The position numbers and the translations under genes are program-made. Below, in pieces: positions 32,180-42,196 of a DNA stretch of 64,000 nucleotides; within the stretch, counting starts at the first letter, position 1, and each line of letters opens with the position of its first letter. Source of the DNA: Craspedostauros australis (taxonomy: Eukaryota > Bacillariophyta > Bacillariophyceae > Mastogloiales > Achnanthaceae). The notes below the pieces were generated by a model. That model had not been told where the DNA came from, did not search any database, and worked only from the letters and a program-made list of their open reading frames with translations. The DNA lies in assembly GCA_026770025.1 (NCBI GenBank), contig JAMXDE010000052.1, positions 124,001 through 188,000 on the forward strand, read 5' to 3'.

Positions 32180-34853
32180 CTATCCTGAGACCACTTCACA
32201 GGCGGACTGGAATGGTCCAGAGCAATCTGTGGCTGCGTCGTCGATGACATACGTCTCTGCAGCTGAATCACACAGTGCTCCCCGGGCACAATTTTCACAA
32301 TCGGAAGCAGCTGCGGAACATTCTCCTGCCCTAACGATGATGTCATTGACTGCGATATCGGAGCCGCCGAGACCAAAACACGCTTCCGCATCGGCACATG
32401 CACCATCTTCAATGACCAAACTTCCTGGAAGTTTGCCATTGCTGGATGAAGTAGAATGCACACTACCACAAGCTATCTTCCCTTGGCATGCGTTCTTTCC
32501 GATGAAGATATTCGCCACGACCGGTGCCGTGGTAGTCCCTTGGTTGCTTCTGCGACCACCACCGCTGCACGCATTATCCCCTCCAGTGCACCCTCCCTTT
32601 TCGACTCGTACATTGCCAAAAATGTTCGTTGCCGTGGATAAGCACGCTCGGAAACCGAGGCAAGCTTGCGGTTCAATCACCCTGTATCCAACATCAACAC
32701 CAGCGGCAGGCTGCGTTGGGGTAAACCAAGCAAGCGCCTCGCAAGGTCGGCCTGATCCTCTGCAACTGTCAATTATGATGGTGTCAGGGTACACGACGCT
32801 GCAACTTCTGCTGGAAGTGCAGGAATTGTCAGTCACCGTCATCACACCAGCTGAAGGGTGGGTGCTGCAAGCCTCGTGACCAACGCAGCACGAACCATCG
32901 CAAGCTGAAGCGAGCGCAGATCCTGTCCCAGTGTAGAGCTTCATGGACGCCACTGCGTCCAACAGTGCCTGCGTCACACTCGCATCGTTCTTCATGGTGT
33001 CAAAGCGTTTCTGCGCCACCTGTTGCGTCACGACATTGGGTGTTCCTTCATGACTGCATCCAAAGATGCTCTTGATCATCTTGCCCTTGTCACCAAGGGC
33101 GTCGACCGCAGCGACAAAGTTGATGCATGTGTCTGTTGCATCACCACAAAAGACGCCGCCAGTGACCGTATTGAACGTTGATGTGTCAAGTCCCGGTGTT
33201 GCGAGACATCCGACGGCGAATGCTGGGGGTGAAGTTGGGGCTGATGTAGGGGCTGAAGTTGGAGCCGATGTAGGGGCTGAAGTGGGAACTTGTGTTGGAG
33301 CTGCTGTCGGACCTGTCGGAGATGACGTGGGAGCTGATGTCGTAGGTGTTGGGAAAGGAGTGGGAGAAAAAGTCGGACAGTCTGTGGGCAATGTGTCCTT
33401 GCCAATACAGTACTCCTCCACTTTGTCGCCAGTAGGATTGCCCCCAGAGCTGCTGTCTCCCTTTGGACAGGCCCCATCGATATCGCTGATGATGTAGACT
33501 TCGTCGGAGTCGCACTCCGTCTTCGTCATGCATCCCCTGCAGCCTTCAGTGTCGCCGCATCCACCAGGAGGAACGATGATGTCCGTCTTCATTAGGTCAT
33601 TGAAGCCCATCTTCTCGCATGACCCATCGGCGGCACAGCCACCAGCACCAATGGTCAGGCTGCCTGCCAGCTTGCCAGCAGTGCCATAGTTGACAGTGGA
33701 ATGGGCATCCTTGCAGGCATTGCTGCCAACACATGCACTTGGGCCAATGTCGATGTGGCTGCGGAAGCGAGATGATGGCGACTTCTGCACGACGCGGCGT
33801 CCAGCTGCATTGCACGCGTCGGATCCGATGCATGCGCCTGTCTGGATGGTGACATCACCATGAGAACGACGTCCCACTCCCTCACAAGATTGAGGGGTGG
33901 TGCATGCCATCTCACCGACGAAGGTGACTCCCACGATGAAGGGATTGATCCCATTCTCATTCATCAACTCACATGCACTTGCGCCAGTGCAGGAGGAATC
34001 GAGGATGAGGGGATTGGGACCCATGTCCTTGCATGCGCTGTCACCGATGCATGCAGTGATCGCAACGGTCATGAATGGAGGAGAGTTGGAGGCGGATCCG
34101 GTGACTGAGGTGCATCCCGAGGGTCCTTGGCAGCATGGGTCTGCGACGGGAGGTGACTGGGCCATTCCGATGGTCATGCACGCCTCCTCCATTGCATCCG
34201 CTCGCTCGGTGATGAGGATTACGTTGGTGGCAGCGGCCAACGTCAACTGCCCAGCAAGCCCGTCATGCGACGCGTACTGGTTGAAGAGCTTGCGTGCAGC
34301 TCCTTCACCGAGGTCTCCTGCACATCCGAAGAAGTTCTGCAGCTGCTGGGATTCTTTGACGGCGCTGATGGCTTCGCGGCAGGATGGCTTGTTCGCATCG
34401 CAGATGATGGTCTTGGCGTTTCTCTCTTCTGTTGTGAGGGCGGTTTTGCCATCCGGCTTGCAAATGACCTCGATGGTGGAATCAAAGCCGGATGGAGGCG
34501 CTGTTGGCTTGGATGTTGGCAGGAGAGTTGGTTGAGAGGTCGGCGAAGCAGTTGGCGGAGTGACAGGCGTCATCGAGGGCATCTCCGAAATCAACCCTGT
34601 CGGCGGCCCAGTAGGCAATGCGGTTGGCGCGGTTGTTTCTGCGCCAGCTGGGTTTTCGATGGGTGGCACTTGGTTGTTATTGTTGCCCTTGTTGGTCTTC
34701 GTATCTGTGCCGGCGCCCTTGAGGATGCGGGTCTTCATCATCATCCTGTGGAGCTCCTCGGTTGGATCCACGGGAGTCCTGTTGCCGCGGAGAGCAGCGT
34801 GGGTCATTGCCGTGTTGGCGAGAGCGATAAAAGCCACGAAGGCTGCCTTGGTG
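32180..34853 (-). pseudogene. Secreted two-domain Cys-rich protein gene, start codon cut off by E3
   Basis: The frame runs from the E3 boundary to the stop at 32180. In-frame codons upstream of 34837 read T-K-A-A-F, then a stop inside the LTR. Beyond E3, 42189-42196 supplies ATG ATC TA(C), which joins in frame, so the intact gene began MIYTKAAFVAFIALANTAM, a good signal peptide, with about 893 codons. The protein has two homologous Cys-rich halves. Both carry 'F(F)GC', a 'CxxxxAC' series (ACIGSDAC, ACVGSNAC, ACLGFRAC, ACQGKIAC) and a closing GxCxxxxxC-x2-C cluster. They are separated by a Pro-Thr-Ser linker of APTSAPT units (33190-33390), with another PT tract near the N-terminus (34490-34640). 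Such linkers are typical of diatom extracellular proteins. Without the 5' codons the first in-frame ATG is at 34805-34807, inside the signal peptide. Function is unknown. Confidence 0.85.
34848..34853. repeat. E3 target-site duplication, left copy (TTGGTG)
   Basis: It directly precedes the LTR start TGTTAGG and is repeated at 42183-42188. It matches over six bases; a five-base frame does not match. Confidence 0.9.
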
Positions 34854-35599
34854 TGTTAGGAATCGAGGGTACGACTTTGTCGGAATACCCGTGATTGCCG
34901 CACCTCCCAACATTGTTCGTCACAGCTTTGAATATTATTCGTCACATGTTCTGAGACTATTTGTCACACCTTTATATGCCAGGTCAATATGACTATGACT
35001 AAGGGTACGGACGCGATTGATACCTGTACTACCGTGAGGAAGATAGCTTGTCCTCCAGTAACGCAAGGACGACACCCATGGCAGATCAGGAGGTCCCGAT
35101 ACCAAGCCAACCATGGCAACCATGCAGACGACGACGTCGATCAGAACGGCAAGTCCATGAGCAGGTGACGCACCTTCTTCAGAGGACAGCACGCGCCCCT
35201 CCTGCGGACAAGAACATCCGCAGGTTTGGAACATCAGAAAGGATCAGAACAACCGCAGGTTTGGAACATCACCAAAGGTGACATCGACCATGAGACGATG
35301 GAGTCATGAGATCAACGACGGAAACATGAGATAGGCAAGAGCTCAAGACTACAGATCCCTACCATGCAAGCGTAGACAGCTACGACGATGCAGAAACAAG
35401 GAAGCAAGAACAGAGCATGATGAATGAAGAGAGAAGCACCTAAGAGACAACAGGATGCCCCGTGTCGCCACCGCGACAGATGCCTGCCATGAAGACGAAA
35501 TCGGAAGAGAAAGTGAGATTGTGCTCACAGTTCTAAAACGGTACAGTTTCTAACAGCAGATTAGAATCTAGTACTAACTATAACCCCGGATTTCCAACA
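34854..35599 (+). repeat. E3 5' LTR (746 bp)
   Basis: It starts TGTTAGGAATCGAGG and ends CCCCGGATTTCCAACA. It shares ATTGCCGCACCTCCCAA with the E2 LTR, but most of the body differs from E2 and it is 200 bp shorter. Confidence 0.95.
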
Positions 35600-35611
35600 C
35601 GTTTCGAAACG
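35600..35611 (+). promoter_or_regulatory. E3 leader palindrome CGTTTCGAAACG abutting the 5' LTR
   Basis: Identical in sequence and position to the E2 copy. It is followed by TTACGATTGAAATCC, with one difference from E2 (TTATGATTG). Because the primer-binding site is expected here, it may be part of it. Confidence 0.5.
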
Positions 35612-35679
35612 TTACGATTGAAATCCTACGTTTCTACCACCAACAACACAGCAACAAACATCCTATCATCATCATCACC

Positions 35680-38600
35680 ATGACATCCTTCCTAGGTAAG
35701 ACTGATCGTTACATGATCATGTTCGACGGCAAGCGGTCCAGCTGGAAAGCTTGGAGTGCGAAGTTCCTGGCCCGCGCCAACCGCAAGGGCTATGGAGACT
35801 TGTATCTCAAGGACATGGGTGATGTGGTTGTGAAGGAAGAACCGTTTGTCCCCTCCGTTGCTTCCCTCCCCGGGAAAGGCAAGAAGAAGGACGACGACGA
35901 AGCCAAGAAGCCAAGTGTCATGACTCCTAAAGAGGAGGCCGAGTACAAGAAGGCATTGGCGAAGTACGCGTTTGAAGAACTGACCATGGCTATTAGTCAT
36001 GAAACCACCGAAGGCAATGTTGCCTTCATGGCTGTGTTGGGATGCAAGAGCAGCGCTTACGAGGGAGGAGACCCACGTAAGGCATGGAAAGCTCTTGAGC
36101 GTATCTACGAGCAGCGCACTGCGCCTATGAAGGCAAAGTTGTTGGCGCAGCTCAACGGGATGCGCATGAAGAAGGGAGAACACCCGGACACGTTCCTCAC
36201 CGAGATGGAAGTGCTCCGTGGACGCCTCTCCCACGCCGGCGTCGACTTGGACATGACTCAGTACCACATGCTCGTGCTCAACGCCCTCGCAAGGGACTAC
36301 GAGATGGATGTGAAGCTCATCGAGCTCAAGTTCACCGGCATCGAAAACACGATGTCAATCGAGGACATCCGTGAAGCTGTGAGTGCCACCTACGACGCAC
36401 GTCACATCAAGCAAGGAAGCAACCGCCGCGAGAGCGACACCAAAGAGGAAATGGCTCTCGCTGCCACTGGCGGTTTCAAAGGGTACTGCCGCAACTGCGG
36501 TGCCTACGGGCACAAGAAGGCGGACTGCCGCTCTCCCCCGAAGAACAAAAACAACAAGGCCTTGAAGAAGAACAACAAGAGAGGAGACACCCCCGCCAAG
36601 AACAAGTTCAACGGAAACTGCAAGTACTGCGGTAAGAAGGGGCACAAGATCCTCGACTGCTTCAAGTTGAAAGCAGCAATGCGAGAAGCCGAGGCCGCAA
36701 ATGTGGCGACCGACGGCATGGAGGAAGAGACAGACGTCGCCCTCGTAATGGTCGAAGAACACATGTGGCGGACTGCAGAAGACGATGTGGCAGGCTACGA
36801 CTCCTTCGTTGAAGTTGACGAGGAGATGTGGTCGCCCTCCAACGAGAAGGCCGACGACGTAGCCCTGGCCATGATCGAGGAGCCCATCTGGTTGCCCGAA
36901 GACGACAAGTCCATGGATAGCACGAAAATGATGTGCTTCCTCACCAACGAGTTCGAACTTGATTCGACAGAGGTCAAAAATGTGACCAACCCAAGGCTCG
37001 TAACCACCCAAGAAATTGCGAACATCAAGAAAAACATGAGCAACGACCACGCCATGATGCCTCCCGAAGAGGAGACCACCGAAGACCTCGCCCTCACGTC
37101 CACCGACGAAGAGATGGCCGACCAAGGCAACGAAGAGCCAAACCAAGGCTCCGAGTGGACAGCTGAAGAGCGGGCGGCCCACCACCCAGGAGTGTATGGC
37201 CACTACGGACCACCAGCGGTAGCCGCCGAGCGCATCAACCGCGAACTCTTCCCGTCCGACGACGAGTCCACTGAAGACGACGGGTTCTTCGACGAGGTCA
37301 TCTACGACGAAGACCTCGTCAGCACCGAAGAAGAGACTACCAACGAAGTGGCGATGGTGATCGGAGCGGAAGACATCTGCAGAGAGCCTGTCTTCTCGCT
37401 CTCCACCAACAAGTCTCCCATCGAGAAGACGATCGAAACAGCTGGGCGCGCTATGTACCAAGGATGGGCATCGTGCCCACTGTGCTTCAAACAAGGGTAC
37501 ATCTACTCGTACTGCGTCGATTGTCCAGCCCTGCCATTCCTCATCGATCTACCGGACGGAATGGACGTGGTGAAGCCGACAACCCACGAAGAGCGCGATC
37601 AACGCCGAGCAATGCTCGCAAAGGAGGAGTCCCTCGCACTCGCAGTGCGATACTCATTGAGCAACGCCATGCCGGCTGACAATGTGCGCTCCGAGCTTGC
37701 CCTGCTGTGCCTCGACACAGTGGAGGAGTACAACTCGAGAGACAGACGCACTTGCGCAGATGCTCGCACCCTCTACTTCCTCCTACGCGAAATCGGGATG
37801 ATGACTCCATTCAACGTCATGAAGAACATGCCGTTTATCAACGAAAGGCTGGAGAAGGAGCAGTTGCCAGCCATCCACCATGGACTCATCGGGAGCCTGG
37901 CCTCGTGTGGAGCACTCCAAGTCATGTGGAAGCACCACCCAGGCCACTACGGAGTCCGCAGCCCAACTGCGTTCCCTGAACTCCCCATCTACAGCGAGAG
38001 AAACCCGCAACCAGACATGGCGATGGTGATCGGTGACATCGACGGCGTCGAAGAACGCCGCGTCACGCTCGCCCCAGACCGCCATGAGGCAAACACTTGG
38101 TTGGGCGACTCAGGTGCCTCGTGCCACCTGACCAACAACGACGAGGGGATGACAAACGTGCGCGTGGCCGACCACTCCATCAAAATCGGCAGCGGTCGCT
38201 ACATCAAGGCAACAAAGGTGGGCGACAAGCGGATGGTGGTAATGCAGAAGAACGGTACCACCGCAACCATCCTCCTCAAGCACGTGAAATTCGTGCCCAA
38301 ATTGTGGGTGAACCTCCTCAGCATCAACAAAGCGCTCGAGAGCGGCTTCAACATCAGCAACCACGGCGTTGTGATGAGCCTGGAAAAGCGCGGACAACGC
38401 ATTACATTTGACCGGCTTATGGCTACCCACAGTGGGTTCGTGAGCGGTGTTAACATGGTCACCGCCCCTCACCCCCACGATCAAGCCAATGTTGGCGTGT
38501 CCACCCAGACCGCGGTGGACATCAACCAAATCCATAAAATGTTAGGCCATGTTGACACTTACACGATCTCTCGCACAGCGGGACGATACGGGTGGAATGT

Positions 38601-41442
38601 CACAGGCAAATTGCATGCATGTGTGGACTGTGCCATTGGCAAACAAAGGCAGAAGGCCATGAGGAAGAAACTCCAATCACGAGCGAAGGAGGTTGGTGAT
38701 CGACTGTTCATTGACACATCGAGTGTCCAGACACACAGCTACGGACAAGGAAAGTATTGGCTCCTAGTCCTCGATGATTACAGTGACTACTGTTGGAGCT
38801 ATTTCTTGAAGGAGAAGAGTGAGGTTGGAACAAAAATGATTCTGTTGCTTAAGTGGCTCCAAGCCAATCAGCAAACACGAGTGAAAATTATCAGATGTGA
38901 CAACGCAGGAGAAAATTATTCCGCGGAGAAGCAACTGCTCGTCGCAGGGTTCGGTCCAACGTTCGAGTACACTGCAGCATCGACGCCACAACAGAACGGT
39001 CGCGTGGAAAGAAAATTCGCCACGTTGTACGGGAAAGTCCGAGCCATGCTCAATCACACGCACCTGCCGAAAAATGTCCGAGGAAAATTATGGGCCGAGG
39101 CGGCCAGAACTGCTACCCAACTGGAGAATATCATCGGGACGAAAACGAGAGAACCAGCATGCGTGCTGTTCAACAACCGGATCCCAACGTACGTGGATGG
39201 GTTGCGCGTTTTCGGGGAAATAGGCATGGTGTACATCGGAGGCCGCACGATAAAGGCAAAGCTGGATGACAGATCCAGACCGGCTATGTTCGTTGGATAC
39301 GGCCAGTCACACGCGAAGGGAGTGTATCGAATGCTGAACCTCGCAACAACTAAGATCCTAATCACGAGAGACGTGACATGGATGAATCAGTCATATGGGC
39401 AATTCAGAGGTATCGAGAATGCCAACAGATCAATATTGATAGATCTGGAAGATGACGACTCTACATCGGGTATGAAGACTCGACACACGAGAGCAGCTTG
39501 GGAGCGACGATCGGAGACCATCGAAGGAATGGAGGCCGACGACGCAGATCGCAGCAGCAGAGCCGGAGAGAAAGATAATACAGAAGACGCTGCACGAGGG
39601 CAAGATGACTTGCTCCCCACCCAAGGGGAAAATGAGTCGAACGATAATGACGGCGACGAATTCGGAAGGGACGATGAGGGGAGAGCTAATGAAGAAGCCA
39701 AACGTGAGCCGGAGCAGACCCCTATCGCAGAACCTGTGCAACGCGTACCGAGGATGGTGAGTGCTCTCGCAGGGTACAACAAAGAACCCATCCCAGAGGA
39801 GGAGCGAGACCTCGAATCGAGCGATGAGTCAGAACCAAATACAGACGAAGGGTACGAGACACCCCAAGAGACTATCGCATCCCCATCGGACACAGGAGGA
39901 CCCGACTTCCACGCGGACGGGTCAACATTCAACAGAGATATCGCAGGCATGATGATAGATACACCTCACGGAATGATGAGACTCGACGATATCATCACTG
40001 CGGACCAAGCATTGAACAACGAACAGAATGAGGATGGGATGGAACTAGCGAGCATCGCTATGCTGCTAGATCCAACCACATTCGAGGACTGCTGGGACCA
40101 CGCGGACCCCAGTAAGAGAAAGAAATGGCGCGAAGCCATCAACAAGGAATTCTACGATATGGCCAGAAGGAAAGTATGGGAAAAGATCAAGAAGGACCGG
40201 ATGCCGAGGAATCGGCGGTGCGTGAAGACCAAATGGGTCTTCAAGGAAAAGAGGAACGGGGTATTCCGCGCCAGACTCGTGGCATGCGGATACTCGCAAA
40301 TCGCAGGAGTCGATTTCTCAGCGCACCACGCACCGGTGATACATGATGCAACCTATCGTATCATGCTCACTATGAAAATGATACTGAAGCTAGACAGCAT
40401 CATCATCGACTTTGAGACAGCATTCTTGCATGGAGACCTCGACGAAGAGATCTATATGCAATGCCCGAAAGGCATGAAACACGAAACGGATGAATGCCTG
40501 CTGCTCAAGAAAACCATCTACGGACTCGTGCAGAGTGCCAGACAATGGAATAAGAAGCTCGTCGACATCCTATTCAAATTGGGGTTCAGACAGAGTGAGG
40601 TAGACCCATGCCTGCTGATTCGGAATCAGGAAGGGCAACTGCTTTTAATCGGCACCTATGTGGACGATTGTCTCTGCATCGGAGAAAAGCAGGAACTGAA
40701 GCAGCTCGTGAAAGATATCCGAGCGGAACGGTTCGGGGTCAAAGTGGAGGAAGATCTCGAAGACTACCTGAGCTGCAAGATCATATTCAACCACGACAAG
40801 ACGAACTGTTGGGTGAACCAACCACACATCCTCAAGAACATCATAGACACGTTCGGGAGCGATGTGCTGAAACTACAACGATACGGAACACCAGGAACAC
40901 CAGGGCAGGGCATTCAAAGGAACAGCGATGCACCCAAGGTGGACGAACAGCGACACAGCCGATACCGAAGTGGAGTAGGCATGCTGCTATACCTGGTGAA
41001 ACACTCTCGACCCGACATCGCCAATGCAGTGCGAGAACTGACCAAAGTATTGGACGGACCAACAGCCTCAGCATACAAGGAGATGCTACGAGTCATGAAG
41101 TTCGTATGGGACACGAGAGAATATGGACTGAAGATGAAACCGAGTCCACTGACCAACGATGCATGGAAGATTGCAATATTCACCGACAGCGAGTTTGCGG
41201 GTGACAAGGACAATCGCATCAGCGTAGGAGGGCACATCGTCCTACTACAGGGAGTGCCGATCATATGGAGATCAAAGGCACAACGCAGCGTAACACTCAG
41301 CTCGACAGAAGCAGAGTACGTCGCACTGTCAGAAGCAGGGAAAGAAATCCGCTTCGTGACGCAACTGATGAGCGACATCGGATTAAAGATGCACAAGCCT
41401 GCGGACGTTATGGTTGACAATGTCGGAGCGATCTTCTGTTAG
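35680..41442 (+). CDS. E3 gag-pol polyprotein, Copia type, RNase H C-terminus lost
   Basis: It has 1920 codons from ATG 35680. Gag starts YMIMFDGKRSSWKAWSAKF and carries two zinc knuckles, CRNCGAYGHKKADC (about 270-283) and CKYCGKKGHKILDC (about 314-327). An acidic region of about 450 residues follows, with repeats like VALVMVEEHMW and VALAMIEEPIW and a CPLC...CVDC pair (about 599-616). Protease: WLGDSGASCHLTN (about 809). Pre-integrase: HKMLGHVD...CVDCAIGK. Integrase: LFIDTSS, IIRCDNAGENY and QQNGRVERKF. RT: KTKWVFKEKRNG to GTYVDDCLCIG (about 1660). RNase H: FTDSEFAGD, SSTEAEYVAL and VDNVGAIFC, then TAG. The stop is created by the first bases of the 3' LTR (TGT TAG). The usual tail (as in E2, RHINERNHFIRE) is missing. 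Confidence 0.93.
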   Translation: MTSFLGKTDRYMIMFDGKRSSWKAWSAKFLARANRKGYGDLYLKDMGDVVVKEEPFVPSVASLPGKGKKKDDDEAKKPSVMTPKEEAEYKKALAKYAFEELTMAISHETTEGNVAFMAVLGCKSSAYEGGDPRKAWKALERIYEQRTAPMKAKLLAQLNGMRMKKGEHPDTFLTEMEVLRGRLSHAGVDLDMTQYHMLVLNALARDYEMDVKLIELKFTGIENTMSIEDIREAVSATYDARHIKQGSNRRESDTKEEMALAATGGFKGYCRNCGAYGHKKADCRSPPKNKNNKALKKNNKRGDTPAKNKFNGNCKYCGKKGHKILDCFKLKAAMREAEAANVATDGMEEETDVALVMVEEHMWRTAEDDVAGYDSFVEVDEEMWSPSNEKADDVALAMIEEPIWLPEDDKSMDSTKMMCFLTNEFELDSTEVKNVTNPRLVTTQEIANIKKNMSNDHAMMPPEEETTEDLALTSTDEEMADQGNEEPNQGSEWTAEERAAHHPGVYGHYGPPAVAAERINRELFPSDDESTEDDGFFDEVIYDEDLVSTEEETTNEVAMVIGAEDICREPVFSLSTNKSPIEKTIETAGRAMYQGWASCPLCFKQGYIYSYCVDCPALPFLIDLPDGMDVVKPTTHEERDQRRAMLAKEESLALAVRYSLSNAMPADNVRSELALLCLDTVEEYNSRDRRTCADARTLYFLLREIGMMTPFNVMKNMPFINERLEKEQLPAIHHGLIGSLASCGALQVMWKHHPGHYGVRSPTAFPELPIYSERNPQPDMAMVIGDIDGVEERRVTLAPDRHEANTWLGDSGASCHLTNNDEGMTNVRVADHSIKIGSGRYIKATKVGDKRMVVMQKNGTTATILLKHVKFVPKLWVNLLSINKALESGFNISNHGVVMSLEKRGQRITFDRLMATHSGFVSGVNMVTAPHPHDQANVGVSTQTAVDINQIHKMLGHVDTYTISRTAGRYGWNVTGKLHACVDCAIGKQRQKAMRKKLQSRAKEVGDRLFIDTSSVQTHSYGQGKYWLLVLDDYSDYCWSYFLKEKSEVGTKMILLLKWLQANQQTRVKIIRCDNAGENYSAEKQLLVAGFGPTFEYTAASTPQQNGRVERKFATLYGKVRAMLNHTHLPKNVRGKLWAEAARTATQLENIIGTKTREPACVLFNNRIPTYVDGLRVFGEIGMVYIGGRTIKAKLDDRSRPAMFVGYGQSHAKGVYRMLNLATTKILITRDVTWMNQSYGQFRGIENANRSILIDLEDDDSTSGMKTRHTRAAWERRSETIEGMEADDADRSSRAGEKDNTEDAARGQDDLLPTQGENESNDNDGDEFGRDDEGRANEEAKREPEQTPIAEPVQRVPRMVSALAGYNKEPIPEEERDLESSDESEPNTDEGYETPQETIASPSDTGGPDFHADGSTFNRDIAGMMIDTPHGMMRLDDIITADQALNNEQNEDGMELASIAMLLDPTTFEDCWDHADPSKRKKWREAINKEFYDMARRKVWEKIKKDRMPRNRRCVKTKWVFKEKRNGVFRARLVACGYSQIAGVDFSAHHAPVIHDATYRIMLTMKMILKLDSIIIDFETAFLHGDLDEEIYMQCPKGMKHETDECLLLKKTIYGLVQSARQWNKKLVDILFKLGFRQSEVDPCLLIRNQEGQLLLIGTYVDDCLCIGEKQELKQLVKDIRAERFGVKVEEDLEDYLSCKIIFNHDKTNCWVNQPHILKNIIDTFGSDVLKLQRYGTPGTPGQGIQRNSDAPKVDEQRHSRYRSGVGMLLYLVKHSRPDIANAVRELTKVLDGPTASAYKEMLRVMKFVWDTREYGLKMKPSPLTNDAWKIAIFTDSEFAGDKDNRISVGGHIVLLQGVPIIWRSKAQRSVTLSSTEAEYVALSEAGKEIRFVTQLMSDIGLKMHKPADVMVDNVGAIFC

Positions 41443-42182
41443 GAATCGAGGGTACGACTTTGTCGGAATACCCGTGATTGCCGCACCTCCCAACATTGTT
41501 CGTCACAGCTTTGAATATTATTCGTCACATGTTCTGAGACTATTTGTCACACCTTTATATGCCAGGTCAATATGACTATGACTAAGGGTACGGACGCGAT
41601 TGATACCTGTACTACCGTGAGGAAGATAGCTTGTCCTCCAGTAACGCAAGGACGACACCCATGGCAGATCAGGAGGTCCCGATACCAAGCCAACCATGGC
41701 AACCATGCAGACGACGACGTCGATCAGAACGGCAAGTCCATGAGCAGGTGACGCACCTTCTTCAGAGGACAGCACGCGCCCCTCCTGCGGACAAGAACAT
41801 CCGCAGGTTTGGAACATCAGAAAGGATCAGAACAACCGCAGGTTTGGAACATCACCAAAGGTGACATCGACCATGAGACGATGGAGTCATGAGATCAACG
41901 ACGGAAACATGAGATAGGCAAGAGCTCAAGACTACAGATCCCTACCATGCAAGCGTAGACAGCTACGACGATGCAGAAACAAGGAAGCAAGAACAGAGCA
42001 TGATGAATGAAGAGAGAAGCACCTAAGAGACAACAGGATGCCCCGTGTCGCCACCGCGACAGATGCCTGCCATGAAGACGAAATCGGAAGAGAAAGTGAG
42101 ATTGTGCTCACAGTTCTAAAACGGTACAGTTTCTAACAGCAGATTAGAATCTAGTACTAACTATAACCCCGGATTTCCAACA
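41437..42182 (+). repeat. E3 3' LTR (746 bp)
   Basis: It appears identical to 34854-35599. It starts immediately after the RNase H codons GCGATCTTC; no purine tract precedes it. Confidence 0.95.
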
Positions 42183-42196
42183 TTGGTGTAGATCAT
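42183..42196 (-). other. Right target duplication plus stranded start codon of the Cys-rich gene
   Basis: 42183-42188 is the TTGGTG duplication. On the minus strand 42196-42183 reads ATG ATC TAC ACC AA, the first codons of the gene whose body ends at 34853. Promoter and 5' UTR of that gene should therefore lie to the right of 42196, now separated from the body by E3. Confidence 0.85.

Larger units (their letters stand above)
34854..42182 (+). mobile_element. E3: young Copia-type LTR retrotransposon inserted in a Cys-rich gene
   Basis: The LTRs at 34854-35599 and 41437-42182 (746 bp each) appear identical, with TGTTAGG...CCAACA ends. A single 1920-codon ORF lies between and just into the 3' LTR. 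The insertion target is the third to fifth codons of the minus-strand Cys-rich gene, marked by the TTGGTG duplication. It is the same family as E2. The 3' LTR joins RNase H directly, so no polypurine tract or complete RNase H is present. Confidence 0.95.

Noticed and set aside
34837-34837. GTG at 34837 as the natural start of the Cys-rich gene
   Set aside because: The frame continues upstream to the insertion joint and has a proper ATG across the element at 42194-42196.
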